NCBI GenBank assembly: GCA_947561395.2
Contig: OX387184.1
Coordinates: 55,301,197 to 55,365,196 of the forward strand
Reading direction: 5' to 3'
DNA: 64,000 nucleotides
DNA from: Buxus sempervirens
Taxonomy: Eukaryota > Streptophyta > Magnoliopsida > Buxales > Buxaceae
Positions 20,374 to 32,160 of the stretch are shown piece by piece. Made by a program: the position numbers and the translations under genes. Under the pieces are notes generated by a model. It searched no databases and was not told where the DNA came from. It worked only from the letters and a program-made list of their open reading frames with translations. Each line of letters begins with the position of its first letter. Positions within the stretch are counted from its first letter, which is position 1.

Positions 20374-22620
20374 TCTTTATCTTTATCTTTACTACTATAA
20401 AAAGTATGAAGGCTCTTATTTATTTGTTTATTTTGCTTTCCCGAATTCCTTTTTTTTTTTTTTTTTCATATTTCCTCTGATTCCCTTTTCCAAACTACCT
20501 TCGCAACCATTCTCTAGCAAACGTTATACCTTCGCCCCTGTTCTCTTCCAAACGCTATCTCCTTTCAAACTCCAGATAGTTATCACAATAAATACACTGT
20601 TAAACCTTGCAATTCATTACGTTAAGGACTCAAAACTCAAAGAGAACCAGTAGAGGAGAATCTCCATTAGAATCAGTCAAAGAGGATTTATCGTGCCTCA
20701 AATCTATTAGATCAAAGAAGATCGTTTGGGTTAGTTTCATTACTATCTATTATTTAAACTAGAGTACCAATCTACATCTCTTTTTGTTTTCAGTGAGGGT
20801 GACATACAGCTACAGTTTTCTCATAAAGTTCATTTGGACATGGACGCAATCTTTTTCCAAGATGAATTTCCTATCCTGACATAAATGAACGTGTTTTTGT
20901 TTTTGTCGAATAGTTTGTTTTCCATATTTGTGATATACTGAAGTATTGATTATGTAAGATTCCATGTAGATATTAGATATTAATCTAACTATATATAATA
21001 TAACGTGAACCATAGATATATGAAATATTTGAATTTTTTAATCTTGTATATTAGCAGTTCACATTAATTAGAAGAAAATAGATGTTAAAATCTATAGATT
21101 AATATTTTGACAACTAGAGGTGACTATATTTAATTCAAGGATTTCCAGAATTCCTTATTTCTGGAAATAATTATTCTAATATATCTAGAAAACGTGAAAA
21201 GATCTTAAAAAACAAATAAACTTAATAGTTAATAGTGTCATATGATTTTGGATAACTATAGATATCTATATATTTTAATTTCGAAACTGAATATATTAAA
21301 CATAAACAAAACAAAATATTACTATATAAGTTGAAAATTAAAAATATTTGTCTTTTTCTACGATGGGTGATCTTTATATAGTAGTTATCTATTCACATAA
21401 TGGCAATGTATATGAATTTTTTTTGATATATAAGAAACTAAATTATATTATGGAGATATAATATAATAGGAAACTGAATAAACAAACAAACAAATATGAG
21501 CATCCGTTTTTATAATAGAATACAATAATTTAGTTTCTTATAATAATAGAAGCCATAATTGGATACTTAATAGGAGCCACAATAGGAGACTTAAAAAGAA
21601 AATTATTCTATATATTAGGAGACTTAATAGGAACGAATATGATAGGAGCCATAATAGGAGACTTAAAGCCATAGTTGGATGTAAGCAAAATTTTTTATTT
21701 TGATAAATTTAGGAGCCATAAAAGGAGACTTAAATTCTTTTCAATAAACAAATTAAATTTTGCTTAAATTCAGGAAATCTTTTATTTCTTTCAAGGATTT
21801 CCAGAATTCCCTATCCTGGGAATAATTATTATCGAGAAAAATCTTAATAAACAAATAAAATTTTAATCGTGTAATTTGATTATGGATATCTATAGACAAA
21901 TAAACTTAATTGTTTTACCTATTTTGAAAATGACTATTCTAACATATTTAGATAACATGAAAAATCTTAATAAACAACTAAACTTAATAGTTAATAGTGA
22001 AACGTGAAATGCACGTTGAGAAGATAAGAAAAAGTTTTAAATCTTGTAGTTTAGCAGTTCAAGTTAATTAGATATCTATAGATATTAATAAATAATAACT
22101 AGAGAAAACTATATTTTATTCGAGGATTTCCAGAATTCCCTATTATGGAAATAATTATTCTTAAAATGTTTAGATAACGTGAAAAATCTTAATAAACAAA
22201 TAAACTTAATAGTTACATAGTGTTATTTGATCTTGGATATCTATAGACAAATAAACTTAATTAACTGCTTTGTTTTGCCTATCCTGGAAATAATTATTCT
22301 AATATATTCAGATAACATGAGAACTCTTAATAAAAAAATTAATTTAATAGTTAATAGTGTGACGTGAAATGTACCTTGGGAAGATAAGAAAAGTTTGTAA
22401 TCTTGTATATTAGCAGTTCACATTTATTAGATGACTATAGATATTAAAATCCATAGATTAATAACTATGTTTTGTTTAAGTTAGAAATAAACAGTTACTA
22501 ATTACTAATTTTATCTTGTAAAAAATCTTGTATATTAGCAGTTCACGTTATATTATCTGGAAAAATCTTGTATATATAACCAATAAACCTCCCACGTGCA
22601 AAGCATGTGTGTGTTACTAG
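20374..22620 (+). mobile_element. Non-autonomous Helitron, copy A
   Basis: The 5' end is near TCTTTATCTTTACTACTATAA (possible starts 20374, 20380 or 20386). The 3' end is a hairpin CACGTGC-AAA-GCATGTG (22593-22609) seven bases before terminal CTAG (22617-22620), followed by T. It interrupts an RTE relic whose halves match uninterrupted copies. Inside are at least five diverged repeats of a 100-150 bp motif (AAGGATTTCCAGAATTCCC, CCTGGAAATAATTATTCTAA, CTTAATAAACAAATAAACTT). No Rep/helicase is encoded. The paralogue is at 40148-42776. Confidence 0.8.
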
Positions 22621-22795
22621 TTCATTGAAATATCGAAGAGGGTAAAGGGAAGATCAAAGAGAACATAGATGGAATCAGTTAGAAATGATTTGAATACTCG
22701 TAAGTTGACTAAAGATGTGGTTTTTGATAGATTGGAATGGTGGATCAGAATTTATGTTGCTGATCCCAAATTTTTTGAATAAGGCAGTGGTGAAT
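22621..22795 (+). pseudogene. RTE reverse-transcriptase tail, 3' half after the Helitron
   Basis: Continuation of the RT relic that starts before the Helitron (GAGGGTAAAGGGAAGATCAA, then ATAGATTGGAATGGTGG, then GTTGCTGATCCCAAA). Stops and frame breaks are present. Confidence 0.6.
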
Positions 22796-23930
22796 ACATA
22801 GGATGAAACATATGCTTTAAGTACCAGCAGCTACTGTTGATAAATAAGACCATCCAATCTTATTATAACAGCAAAAATAATAAGCTTGGCAGTATAGTCC
22901 AAAAGCCACACACCTACTACTACTGCTTTCCTAACTAACAAGTCTGATACATGTTAACGGGCCTATAATTATGGTTTATCAGATCCAAACTGGAAAAGAG
23001 CTTTATCAGATGCACACCAGAAAAATAATAAGAAATGCAATGATATCTTAGCGTTGTACCCAACTCCTACAGGTTTGAAATCAACCATCTTGATGTGTCA
23101 GTTCCTTTGCCAAAAGAGTCCATTTTTATGTGTAAGGGCAATTTCAATCCGAACGGCGAGTGGGCATAGAAGGTTAAATTAAATTACATACTCCATTTTA
23201 CAATCTTTTATGCATGAGAATGTTCATACTTCATAGTATAGTTGGTCTAGTTTATGATTGATGCAACCTGGGTTTTTCAATCTCAATGCCTCGATCAAGA
23301 CCATTTTGGACATATTTCTCTCTGCAAACACCTACCTATTGAGGCTTAAGTAACATTGTGCTCTAGACAATGATGGCCAGTGTTGTTAAACATGGTTCCA
23401 CACACGGTTTTTTGTTTCTTGATTGTATAGCCGTGGCAACAAATAATGTCATAAAAAAACACAACTGCACAATAAATGTAACAATTTTTTAATTTTATTT
23501 TTAATGAATGGAATCTGAGCCATTTTGAACTCATTTGTCAACATTTATATTTAAAGAATAATTAAAGCTTCTATAAAGCACCTTTTTTTTTTTAAAATCT
23601 TCCCTCTTTCCTTTTAGACTTTCTATTTTACTGAGATTTTTTTTTATTCTACTGAATTTTACAAGGATTTTATGTATCTTTAAGACTGATACATAGATTT
23701 CACTTGCAGGTGCATATGTACACAGACGACAGTGGTGACATTTCCACGAGTGTTGTATGTTCTTCAATCACTGTATATTTTGGTTTTTTCATTGATTTTT
23801 CTTCACACTTTAATCCTTGTTGGATTTACAACATTGTCTATAGAGATTTGAATCAATTTTCTTGAATTAAGACTAAATTTAGGAATTGAAATTAATTGTC
23901 AATTTCATCTCCACGTTCTTTTTCCAGGTA
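22796..23930 (+). repeat. Orphan F-box 3' flank module, copy 2
   Basis: Same order as 16091-17211: the CAGCAGCTACTGTTGATAAATAAG block, then the F-box 3' flank from about 23131 (TATGTGTAAGGGCAATTTCAA), then the CTGAGATTTTT and GCATATGTACACAGACGACA blocks. No F-box coding sequence is attached. It corresponds to 42946-44000 in the duplicate. Confidence 0.6.
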
Positions 23931-26900
23931 CCCAGATTTGTTCCAAACATCTACCTCCTCTCTTTTGTTTTGTGTAAAGTTAATGTTGAGTTGGAAGAAT
24001 ACCAATCGACATTGTAAAGTTAAACATAGACACACACACACACACACTCATACTTCAATCTAAGAAGAAACCCAAAATGGGTGATAGAACAAATTGAAGG
24101 CGGAATGAAAACAAAAAAGATATTTAGATTCCCAATCGGCAATGGAAATTTAAACATAAACATAAACTTTTAAATAAAACTTTATTGAAAAGAAAATGCA
24201 ATTGTTTCTGTTCTGTTTGGTATCACAGGTGTATACAAAAGTATGTCCTAATATGGCCTTCTGCATATCCAAAGCCATAAAAATTCCACTATCTTTTGCA
24301 GATAATTTGTTTAAAGTTTATATTTGATAGAAATGTTGTATTAGTCCATTAATTAAACTTCTGATGTTATATTTTTTCACTTGCTTTGCTAAAGGTTGGA
24401 TTCATGTGAAAGCTTTGGTAACAGTTATAATATAGATGCTCTCAGTGTTTAAATATTTTATATGTAAATATATGACTATGAAATTTATTTCATATATTAA
24501 GTTGCACAAGATGCAAATTTTACAACACTAACAAATTGACAACCAAAGTTTAAAGCCTTTGGCAACCAACTATATCAAATGGAGACTGCATACGATGCTT
24601 GTGGGTGCAGAAGATGTGGTACGAAAAAGGTTCGGTTGTGATTCGATTTTGGCAAAAACCAAGCACGAATTAATATGTCTTTATTTCATAACTCATCTGG
24701 ACCAATACTGATTGTAGAAAGTACCTACCAATAGTTATTCATTGAAAGGAAACAGACCTGGTTTACATTCGTTAATTTGACTCTATAGACATTGTTTATG
24801 GATATTTATGTACCTTCCCTCCTCCGACTTCTATATGTTACATAAACACTAAATATAAGTATAGTTGCTCGCATACGTAGATTAGGTGTGAATGCCTTTA
24901 TAGATAGGTAGACAGAACATCAAACGAGGAACAAAAACAAGTTACTATAGGAAGTACTCAGTACAAGACTTTGTCATGCATCATAGTCGAAGTTAAGTAA
25001 TATTGGAAATGTCAGTAATAACCAGATCAAAATGGTGTATAGACCATGTATTAATTTCAACATGGAGGAGGTCCAGTCATCTGAAATTCGTCACATTTGG
25101 ACAGTGGATGGCATATTGGAGAGCTGTCACATATGGATGCATCTCACCATCTTTTTTATTTTTATTTTTTTGGTTATTAAATTTCTCAGCCATTGTCACC
25201 TTCCACTAAGGGTAGCTAAAGTATCCAACTTTTTGAATTTCTATTTCAATTTAAAGAAATAAAAGTGAATGGCATCTCTAGCTAACACTTCAAAATGTGT
25301 GATGAAGGGATAATATGGATACCTTACACCAAAAGAAAGTGAAAAATCTTAGTGAGTTGAAGCAATGTTTCTCTTCTATTTCTAAGCTTAAGTTCGAAAC
25401 TCTTTTTACCCCAAAAATTAATATTTATTTATTCTACCTCCTAGCTATTGTTATATATTCTTGTCGCTATGCATCTCTCTTCTTTCTATTTCCTCATTTA
25501 CGGTCTTGCGTCTAAATTTATTGATACGACTGGGAATTGGAAGTACTACTTTTTATTGCTCATTTGTATGATTAATTCACAGGTGATGAGTGCATCAAAC
25601 AATAACATAATCCTGATGCTGTGAGATATTATGATGGATGTTTACCTCATTGGTTCTGAACTAATTTTGAAGATGTGTTCTTGCTTTCTGTCTACTTATC
25701 ATGATGGATGTTTACCGCATTGGTTCTGAACTACTTTTGAAGATGTGTTCTTGCTTTCTGTCTACTTATCGTGAAGAAAGTGGTTTTGAACAGTATTCCG
25801 TACTTCCCAACATATTCTGTGTTGTATTAACTGGAAATAACTGGACATAGTTTGTTAAGAAGGTTGTCGAACTTAGTGGCTAGCATTAGCTGGTAATGCC
25901 TTATTATTTCCCTCCATCCATTCAGTACAATATCTCGGTGTGATGTCTATCCCTCAAGAAGCAAGCTTTTTATGAGCCTTTGTCGTACTCTTTGTATAAG
26001 TTGGTGGACTTAATAAGATATATACGTTATAGAAATTTTATTCTATGCCTTCTCTTCATACGAAACTATAATTATTTTAATTCCCTTTGCACCTATCTTT
26101 CTTCTCATATTAACTATCAATACCTTGAGTTATAGAATTTATATGATGGTTCTGTTGTCTTTACTTGAAATTTTAAATCGTTAGTCCTTAAGTAAAAGGT
26201 TTAGATTGTTGATATTCATATACTTCTTAGATTAATTAAGCTCATTATGTCTCCGTTTATTCTCACGTTCTTCTTAATTTATTTTGTACAGATTGGTCCA
26301 ACTAAGTCATCCGAACCATTTGCCTCTTCATGTAGCTGTAGTAACAACTCCTCCAACTTCTTTCATGTTTCTTTGGTCATAGAGAGGGCTGGAAAATTTA
26401 TCTCCATCCTAATCTATTCATTATATGGGAGTTAGCGAGGCAAGGGAATTAAGGTACGGACTACTAACCTGGAAAGTCTTAGGAGAATAAATCTATGTAT
26501 GAAGCGGATAAAAAAAAGGGATGGCTGTTTTGCTCCTAATATTTTTTGAAGATTTATCACCTCCACGTCTCTAATTAAGAACCATTAGATGGTTCCTATC
26601 AACAATTATCAATTAAACTATTGTTTTAAAACCCATCAGATGCTTAGATATTACCTCCAACTTAAATACACCCTCTTCTTCAAAAGAAAGAGAAAAATAT
26701 TAACTAGAACTTGCAATGCCGACATGTACACAATAGTAGTTTGTAATGCACGTATATTGACTTACATCCTTCCCTTGCACAATTTAAATGATATCATTTA
26801 TTAAACTGTTACATATTAACTCATAAGCTGTCAAATAATATTTCAAATATGAAGTTATCTTCATATTAACTGATAATGCATCTAAATTTGCACACAAGCA

Positions 26901-27849
26901 GTTAGCATTATATTACCAAATTACATCATTGCGCATGCCTTTCCACTATAAGCTTTATGTTGGTGGAGCCACAAATGATATAAACAGAAAGTGGTTTCAA
27001 ATAAGCTTTATGTCCTCAATTTTGTTTAGTATATTTGCAACGTTTTGATTGAGAAAGGGGCTTTGATATGTCATTCAGTGAATTTTTCAGGGTTCATCGG
27101 CACCTTCGACGCGTACATTTGAAAATCAGAATAGAATTTCCACCATGCACCCAAAAAGCCATGTAGTAGAAGTTGGGATTTTCTGTCTCATCTGTAACTT
27201 CAAATTCTTTATTGCTTTAACAATTTAGTGCAGAATCCAGTTTGTTATTTTTCTATATTGTGTGTATTTATATTGTTTTGTTTGTTAGGAGATTTAGATT
27301 TTGAAGGTTCCAAACGAATCCCATCCACTTGGGATCCCATTTCTCAAAGTCTTATATTTTGAGAGAAGGGAAAGATTCTGCGTTAAATGCAATGGGAAAC
27401 CGTATGAAACCGGCAATCTTCCTGCCTCTCTAGACTACCCAAAAAAAAAAAAAAATCTTCCTGACTCTCTAGATGTTGGTAAACTAAAGGGATTTCATGT
27501 TAGAGAATTGACGAGATCGAACGAAGTACTTTTTTGAGGTTTGAGAGGCATGGGAGAGAGATTTAAAGGGGAAGCCAGGGTGACCCAGAACTGTATGAAT
27601 TCATTCAAAATATTTCCTTTTTGAAGCTATTCTTAGGCTTCACAAAATTTTTCCTTTTTTTTTTCGCCCATATGAGTGATTTGGAGAATTTCTCTCATTA
27701 AACATGATCTTTTTCATTTCTATCATATCTCAAATTTCTATTGCAAATTGCTGATTAAACCGGTGTTTCTTCCAAGAAATAAATTAAGGAATTGATCGTG
27801 TATGGCCTTTTGCTAGTATAAGTGATTATAAGAGCATGTTTTTTAAACT
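23931..27849. other. Module-A-specific intergenic DNA, no gene seen
   Basis: About 3.9 kb breaks the match between module A and modules B and C. It contains an (AC)n run near 24030-24047, a 70-bp tandem duplication (separate entry) and many short chance frames. I recognise no protein domain, splice-bounded gene or element termini. Confidence 0.4.
25631..25770. repeat. Two tandem 70-bp units
   Basis: ATGATGGATGTTTAC starts at 25631 and again at 25701. The units are nearly identical across 70 bp, suggesting a recent duplication. Confidence 0.9.
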
Positions 27850-28393
27850 TTTGGGGTGTTCATAGGTGAACTTACTCATTTAAACTGTCTAAGTTTTACT
27901 TTAAAATTTCAAAATTTTAACAAAATTTCCCTACAATTTCAGCCTGCTGGTGAAATTTTCTGCCATGTTGCTAAAATTTTGCCAAAGTCTGCATTATGAC
28001 GAGTCAAGAAAAATTAAATCGTAAAACCTTGGAAACAGTATCATTTCTTTTATCAAGACTATGGTCATTTGGTATTGTTACTAACTTGAAAAGAAGTCCA
28101 AGAAATTATATTTTTTCCATTTTACGGGCCATAATTTACTCTCAAGGTGGAGTCACTTCTTTCTAAATGATGGAGACACCTTTGTGACCACTACGCCTTA
28201 TAGCGGCAGTCGGAATAACTTATGCGGTTTTACTATTTATTCAATGTTCTTGACAGTTCAGTTCTTTAGAGTTTTTGCTTCACTCTTTTTGTTGCTCATT
28301 GAGTGCTTACTTTCGTCGTGTAGAAGGATGAAAGATGACAATATTTTAGAACATAACATTCATACGTGCAGTATTGTACATGTACTCGGCTAG
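27850..28393 (+). repeat. Module distal segment, copy A, ending in a Helitron 3' end
   Basis: It matches 56820-57650 and, from about 28080, also 44240-44520 (GTCACTTCTTTCTAAATGAT, TTCTTGACAGTTC, and TTTGTTGCTCATTGAG). At its right edge (28364-28393) a Helitron-type 3' end ACGTGCAGTATTGTACATGTAC plus TCGGCTAG is followed by T and breaks the match, so a Helitron terminus sits here without a visible 5' end. Confidence 0.65.
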
Positions 28394-28683
28394 TGCCCAT
28401 AAACATTGTATACTTATTTAATATAAAATCAATATATGTACCCTTTCCTAATTATTATATATATATAATACTTGATTACTGATAAAAATATATATAAAAT
28501 GCCCATAACATTTTACCTCCTAATTGATTGCCTATACTTATTTAATTCTTTTGCTATGTGCGTCTTTCCCCTAGTATCCTGAAATCAAAAGGCTTGTAAT
28601 GTGTTAGTAATTTTACTTTGGTTCATAAGCACAAGCACTTGGTTCACCATGACCCCAACTAGAAGGCATCTGAAGCAATTGTT

Positions 28684-28800
28684 TGTATTTTGGGAGTGAA
28701 TTCATGTATAGAGATGCACTTGTTCATGCTTTGGGAACGGATTCATGGACGTGTAAGGTATTTGAAGCTTTTGGAACGAATCATGGAGGTCTATCAAGTG
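28684..28800 (+). pseudogene. Possible small F-box/FBA gene fragment
   Basis: A short stretch translates with LVHALGTDSW, close to the VWVHTLGTHSW block of the FBA domain in the intact genes. Little else is recognisable on either side. If real it is a decayed piece of another F-box copy. Confidence 0.35.
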
Positions 28801-28899
28801 CTTCCCGTAGTTCAAATTCCTTGGAAGGAACCATGTTTGTTTTGATATACGGAGAGAGAGACGTTGGGATATAGGTTTATTCCTTGAGACTAGCACAAC

Positions 28900-30436
28900 T
28901 TTTTTTTTTGGAACTCAGGGGTATCCACGCCCGCTTACGCTCAATCGACTAATCCCACATGGTTCAGGTAAGTCTAAGGCTGCGTTTGGGATTGCTTATT
29001 AAAGTGCTTAAATCCTCTTATAGCTTATTAAAGCACTTTTTTAAGCTAATAAAGTGTTTGGTTATATAAAATGGGTAAGTGATTACCCGTAAGTAGTAGA
29101 GAAAGGGGACCCGTAAGGAGAAGCTCTTGAGAGTAGCTTCTTCTTCCTCTATTACGATAAGCTAGTCTCTTTTTGTATCTCGATCGAGTTCAACACAAAA
29201 ACTTCTTCTCTCTCTCTCTCTTTCGCTCTTCCTCAACGGTAACTGTTTCTTCGACGACTACAGGCGAGCTTCCTGACCTCTTCATCTGTCTTCTCCTCGC
29301 AATCTCTTTCTCCCTATCACTTACCACAGGTGAGCTTCCTGCCTGGAAATCGATGATCTCTTATTCTTTGGCCATCGACCAAGCTCCGGTCAGCACACTC
29401 AGGTACTCTTCTATCACCAGTGATCTACTGATTCCGGTCAGCAAAGCAACTCCAGCAATAGATTGATCTCCCTTGAGTGATCTACTAATGACTGTAAACA
29501 GAATATTGACTTCGAAATCTCATTTTCTAGGTAAGCCAATGTTTTGGATGGTACTGTGCATTCCAAAGACGGGAGCACAGAATTTCATCCTACTTGGACG
29601 TACTGAAGGCGAAGCGCCATGGGAGGCTTCTAAAGTATGACCCATTGACCAAGGAGAGAGATAGTGCTCCACCATCTCAGCTTTGCTAATGGAGTCTTAG
29701 TGACCAAGATTTTCTTTTGGTTTGTGAAACATGGAAGCAAGTGAAATATTTTCTGATACTGCAGCACGTATCTTCAAAGAGTATGTGCTTTGTTGGGTTC
29801 ATTCCGTTTTTTGCTTGTAGGTCAGATTATGGTGTCTTAGACATTCTTGATAATGTCTACTTCTTTGCTACCAAGCTCTGATCATTCACAATCGTTGATA
29901 ACTCACCGATTTCAATATTCTCGGTTCAGTAAACCTTCTCTGATCAGGCTTCTGCTCTCTGGCCCTCTCTTTTCTCTTGGTTGACTGTTTCTCTTTGTTC
30001 ATATCTTCCTATTTTCCAGTGACATCAGTGATCATCGAACATCGATGGCAAATTGGTCGATAGGAAAAGACATCAATTTGCTTATAAGTTCATGCATGCC
30101 AAATGTTTGTCAAAATTACTGAATCAATTTATTTCATTGCATCTTTCAATTTTTGCCATTTGTTCTACTTATTAAGTGCTTAAATAGACGTATGAACCAA
30201 ACACCAATTTTTTTCAAAGAAGGAAATTTTATCAATTATGGATAAGTACTTAGATAAGATAAGTTTTCAATAAGTACTTACCCATAAGCATAAGCAATCC
30301 CAAACGGCACCTAAGGCTCATAGACCTTATGCAGATAGCCTCAAAGAATTGATAACACCTAAGGAGTTATGAACCTGAGGCCTTAGAGGGAATACACCCC
30401 TAGGCCCCAAGCCTTCACCACCGGGCCAACCCTTTG
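28900..30436 (-). mobile_element. SINE-like element split by a DNA transposon
   Basis: Read on the minus strand and skipping 28978-30311, the sequence starts GGGTTGGCCCGGTGGTGAAG near 30436. It has a box-B-like AGGTTCATAACTCC (30363-30376) and ends CTGAGTTCCAAAAAAAAAA (A10 as T at 28900-28909). This is tRNA-derived SINE architecture. Target duplications could not be made out. Confidence 0.5.
28975..30314. mobile_element. Non-autonomous TIR transposon, PIF/Harbinger-like
   Basis: The element (28978-30311) has about 22-bp terminal inverted repeats sharing CGTTTGGGATTGCTTAT, starts GG and is flanked by TAA (28975-28977 and 30312-30314), as in PIF/Harbinger elements. An alternative reading gives an 8-bp duplication CTAAGGCT, which would suit hAT. 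Subterminal parts repeat AAGTGCTTA-like motifs. The middle has a (CT)n-rich stretch and a 19-bp direct repeat with AGCTTCCTG at about 29265 and 29330, perhaps acquired 5' UTR or intron sequence. No transposase is encoded. Confidence 0.65.
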
Positions 30437-30712
30437 GGGTTAAAACATCTTGGAGGACTTGTAACAAATCCAAGATCCAACTTTTGTTGACTCATCATGG
30501 ATTTATGTCACAAGCATGTCCACCTATTAGGGCTGCAACTCGGTGCGGTTTGGTTCAGGTTGGCCTCAACCTAGGACCAAACCAAAGTTATTGATGGTCG
30601 GTTCGGAACCGAACCGAATCGACCTCAGAACCGAACTACCCAACCTGAAACCGAACCGATCTTTTTATATAAAATCCAAAACCCAACCCAAACCGAACCG
30701 ATTTTTTATTAT

Positions 30713-31101
30713 CGCTGGACTTATTGTTGTTGAGAACAGAGAAGGGTTCAACGGAATCGTCCCGAATTTCCCAGAGACGGAGATAATCACCAGAGGAGGC
30801 GAGGAGATCAGGGGATTTATGGAGAGAGGAGGGGGAGTTGGGATGGAACATGAGTTTAGTCGGAGGGTAAGGATGGTCGAAGGAGAGTTTGGGATTGGTT
30901 TTGAAAGAAAGGGTTTCGTCGTCAAAGGAGACGATATCGACCTTGTTGGTGTACTCTTTAAGGAAGCTGCCGAGGGCGATACGATGGTGAGTAGTGGTGT
31001 CGGGGGAGGATGAAAAAGGCCATGGCATAGAGAGGGTAAGGTGAGTCGTAGGTGAAGAAATTTTCAGATCTGAGATGGGATTCCTGAGTGGAATTCTCCA
31101 T
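30713..31101 (-). pseudogene. TTG1: Captured 5' part of a TTG1-like WD40 gene
   Basis: Starts MENSTQESHL and then reads FFTYDSPYPLYAMAF. After a frameshift it continues with HHRIALGSFLKEYTNKVDIVSF, LSFDHPYPPTKLMF, LLASSGDYLRLWEI and VEPFSVLNNNKSS. This follows the first 110-120 residues of plant TTG1, the WD40 scaffold of MYB-bHLH-WD40 complexes controlling anthocyanin, seed-coat and trichome traits. The copy stops within the first WD repeats, has at least one frameshift near residue 29 and sits inside a transposon, so it is not a working gene. Antisense or siRNA effects on the parent are conceivable but only inference. Confidence 0.85.
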
Positions 31102-31244
31102 GGGGATTGGTATGGGTTGTGACCTCCTGGGTTGTTGGAATTGTGGGGGAGGCGGAAGCACAATTCAGACGACTCAGAACAAAAGATCCCTTGTTTTTCT
31201 TTTTATGAGTGGGAGAGATCCAAATCTTGTTACAAAAGAGCCCA

Positions 31245-31465
31245 CATTCGAAGCTCAAAGATTGGAACTCGATTTTTCACTAATAGTAGAATCCCATTGT
31301 CAGAAATATTAAGAAGATGCGAGAGATCCAAATCTTGCAAATGCTGACCCGAACCACCATCAAATAGAGCAAATATACATCTGTCAGTCTCTTGCACCGT
31401 CTGATGGACAATGAAACTAGTGAACTCATCACCCCATGTCGCAAGCACGTTAGTCCCATGTCACT
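31245..31465 (-). pseudogene. Captured leucine-rich repeat (RNI-type) gene fragment
   Basis: Two frames together give GLTCLRHGVMSSLVSLSI then RRCKRLTD, followed after a frameshift by LQDLDLSHLLNISDNGILLL and VPIFELRM. These are consecutive cysteine-containing leucine-rich repeats of the RNI-like superfamily (F-box/LRR-related). A 16-base AGAGATCCAAATCTTG segment occurs both here (31322) and beyond the fragment edge (31215), a possible junction microhomology. It is not functional. Confidence 0.65.
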
Positions 31466-31735
31466 GAGAGTGCATTTGAGAAGGGACTGGCTGGTGAGGA
31501 ATCGGAGGATGCGATCCTGGACAACTGCAGCTTCTGGGTTTTGTGTCCCCAATTGAGAAGCAATCTCCGACGGTGAGAGGAAAGCATTGGATCCTGCTTT
31601 GGCTATGATCTCAAACAGATTGAGCTCGATTGATGCTTTCACCACCATCAATAGAATCGTACCAGCTGCAACACGCATGGCCGACTCGAAGTTTTCCTCT
31701 TCATCTTCTTTGATTGGGGTTGAAGCCATGTCCAA
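31466..31735 (-). pseudogene. COMT: Captured 5' part of a COMT-like O-methyltransferase gene
   Basis: About 90 codons starting MDMASTPIKEDEEENFESAM match the dimerisation domain of plant caffeic-acid-type O-methyltransferases: a VAAGTILLMVVKASIELNL stretch, then LFEIIAKAGSNAFLSPSEIA and a DRILRFLTSQSLLKCTL ending. The S-adenosylmethionine-binding and catalytic parts are missing. The frame then runs into the LRR fragment, forming a short open chimera of about 150 codons. It is a transposon-borne fragment. Confidence 0.8.
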
Positions 31736-32160
31736 GTTCTGGTGGAGCAGTGGTGGTGGTGGGGGTGGATCAAGAAGGGGTTAGCTTGAGAGGATTTTGT
31801 CTTCTTTGATCGGGTTTAGGATTTTCCTCTTCATCTTCTTTAATCGGGTTTAGGGTTTGAGAGGATTTTGTGTATTTAAAAGAAAGGGTTAGCTTGTAAT
31901 ATGTTAAAAGTTTAAGGGGTAATATGTATTTTCGGTTTAGTTCGGTTCGGTTCGGTTCGATTTATAGAAATGTATGATTTTGGTTCGGTTCGATTTATCC
32001 GACCATACAACCCAAAGCCGAACCGATTTAATTCGGTTTAAAGAATTTGAAACCAAAACCGAACTGAATATATAAAAACTCGAACCAAACCGAACCGAAA
32101 TCGGTTTGGATCGGTTCGGGTTCGGTTTTAACCGGACCAAGTTGCAGCTCTACCACCTAT

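Larger units (their letters stand above)
15880..23930 (+). repeat. Large duplicated block, copy A
   Basis: This block is collinear and in the same orientation with about 35030-44230. Matching landmarks: the RTE tail and ATATATATTATTGATA tract (16080 / 35210), the unknown exon-like segment (17212 / 36380) and the GAA repeat (18545 / 37605). Further landmarks are the RT tail (19098 / 38121) and the Helitron (20374-22620 / 40148-42776). Similarity by eye is high throughout. Copy A lacks the gypsy tail and the L1 insert found in copy B. Confidence 0.85.
30520..32160. mobile_element. Gene-carrying non-autonomous hAT (Pack-type) element
   Basis: The element (30528-32152) starts TAGGGCTGCAACTCGGT and ends ACCAAGTTGCAGCTCTA. 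It is flanked by perfect 8-bp duplications CCACCTAT (30520-30527, 32153-32160). Its ends carry the same CCGAACC-rich subterminal arrays as the hAT at 13332-14103. Between about 30713 and 31740 it holds pieces of three unrelated protein genes, all reading on the minus strand (separate entries). There is no transposase. It is therefore a non-autonomous hAT that acquired host gene fragments. Confidence 0.88.

Noticed and set aside
23931..27849. A multi-exon gene in the module-A-specific stretch
   Set aside because: Short frames and splice-like signals are present, but no chain of exons gives a recognisable or consistent protein.
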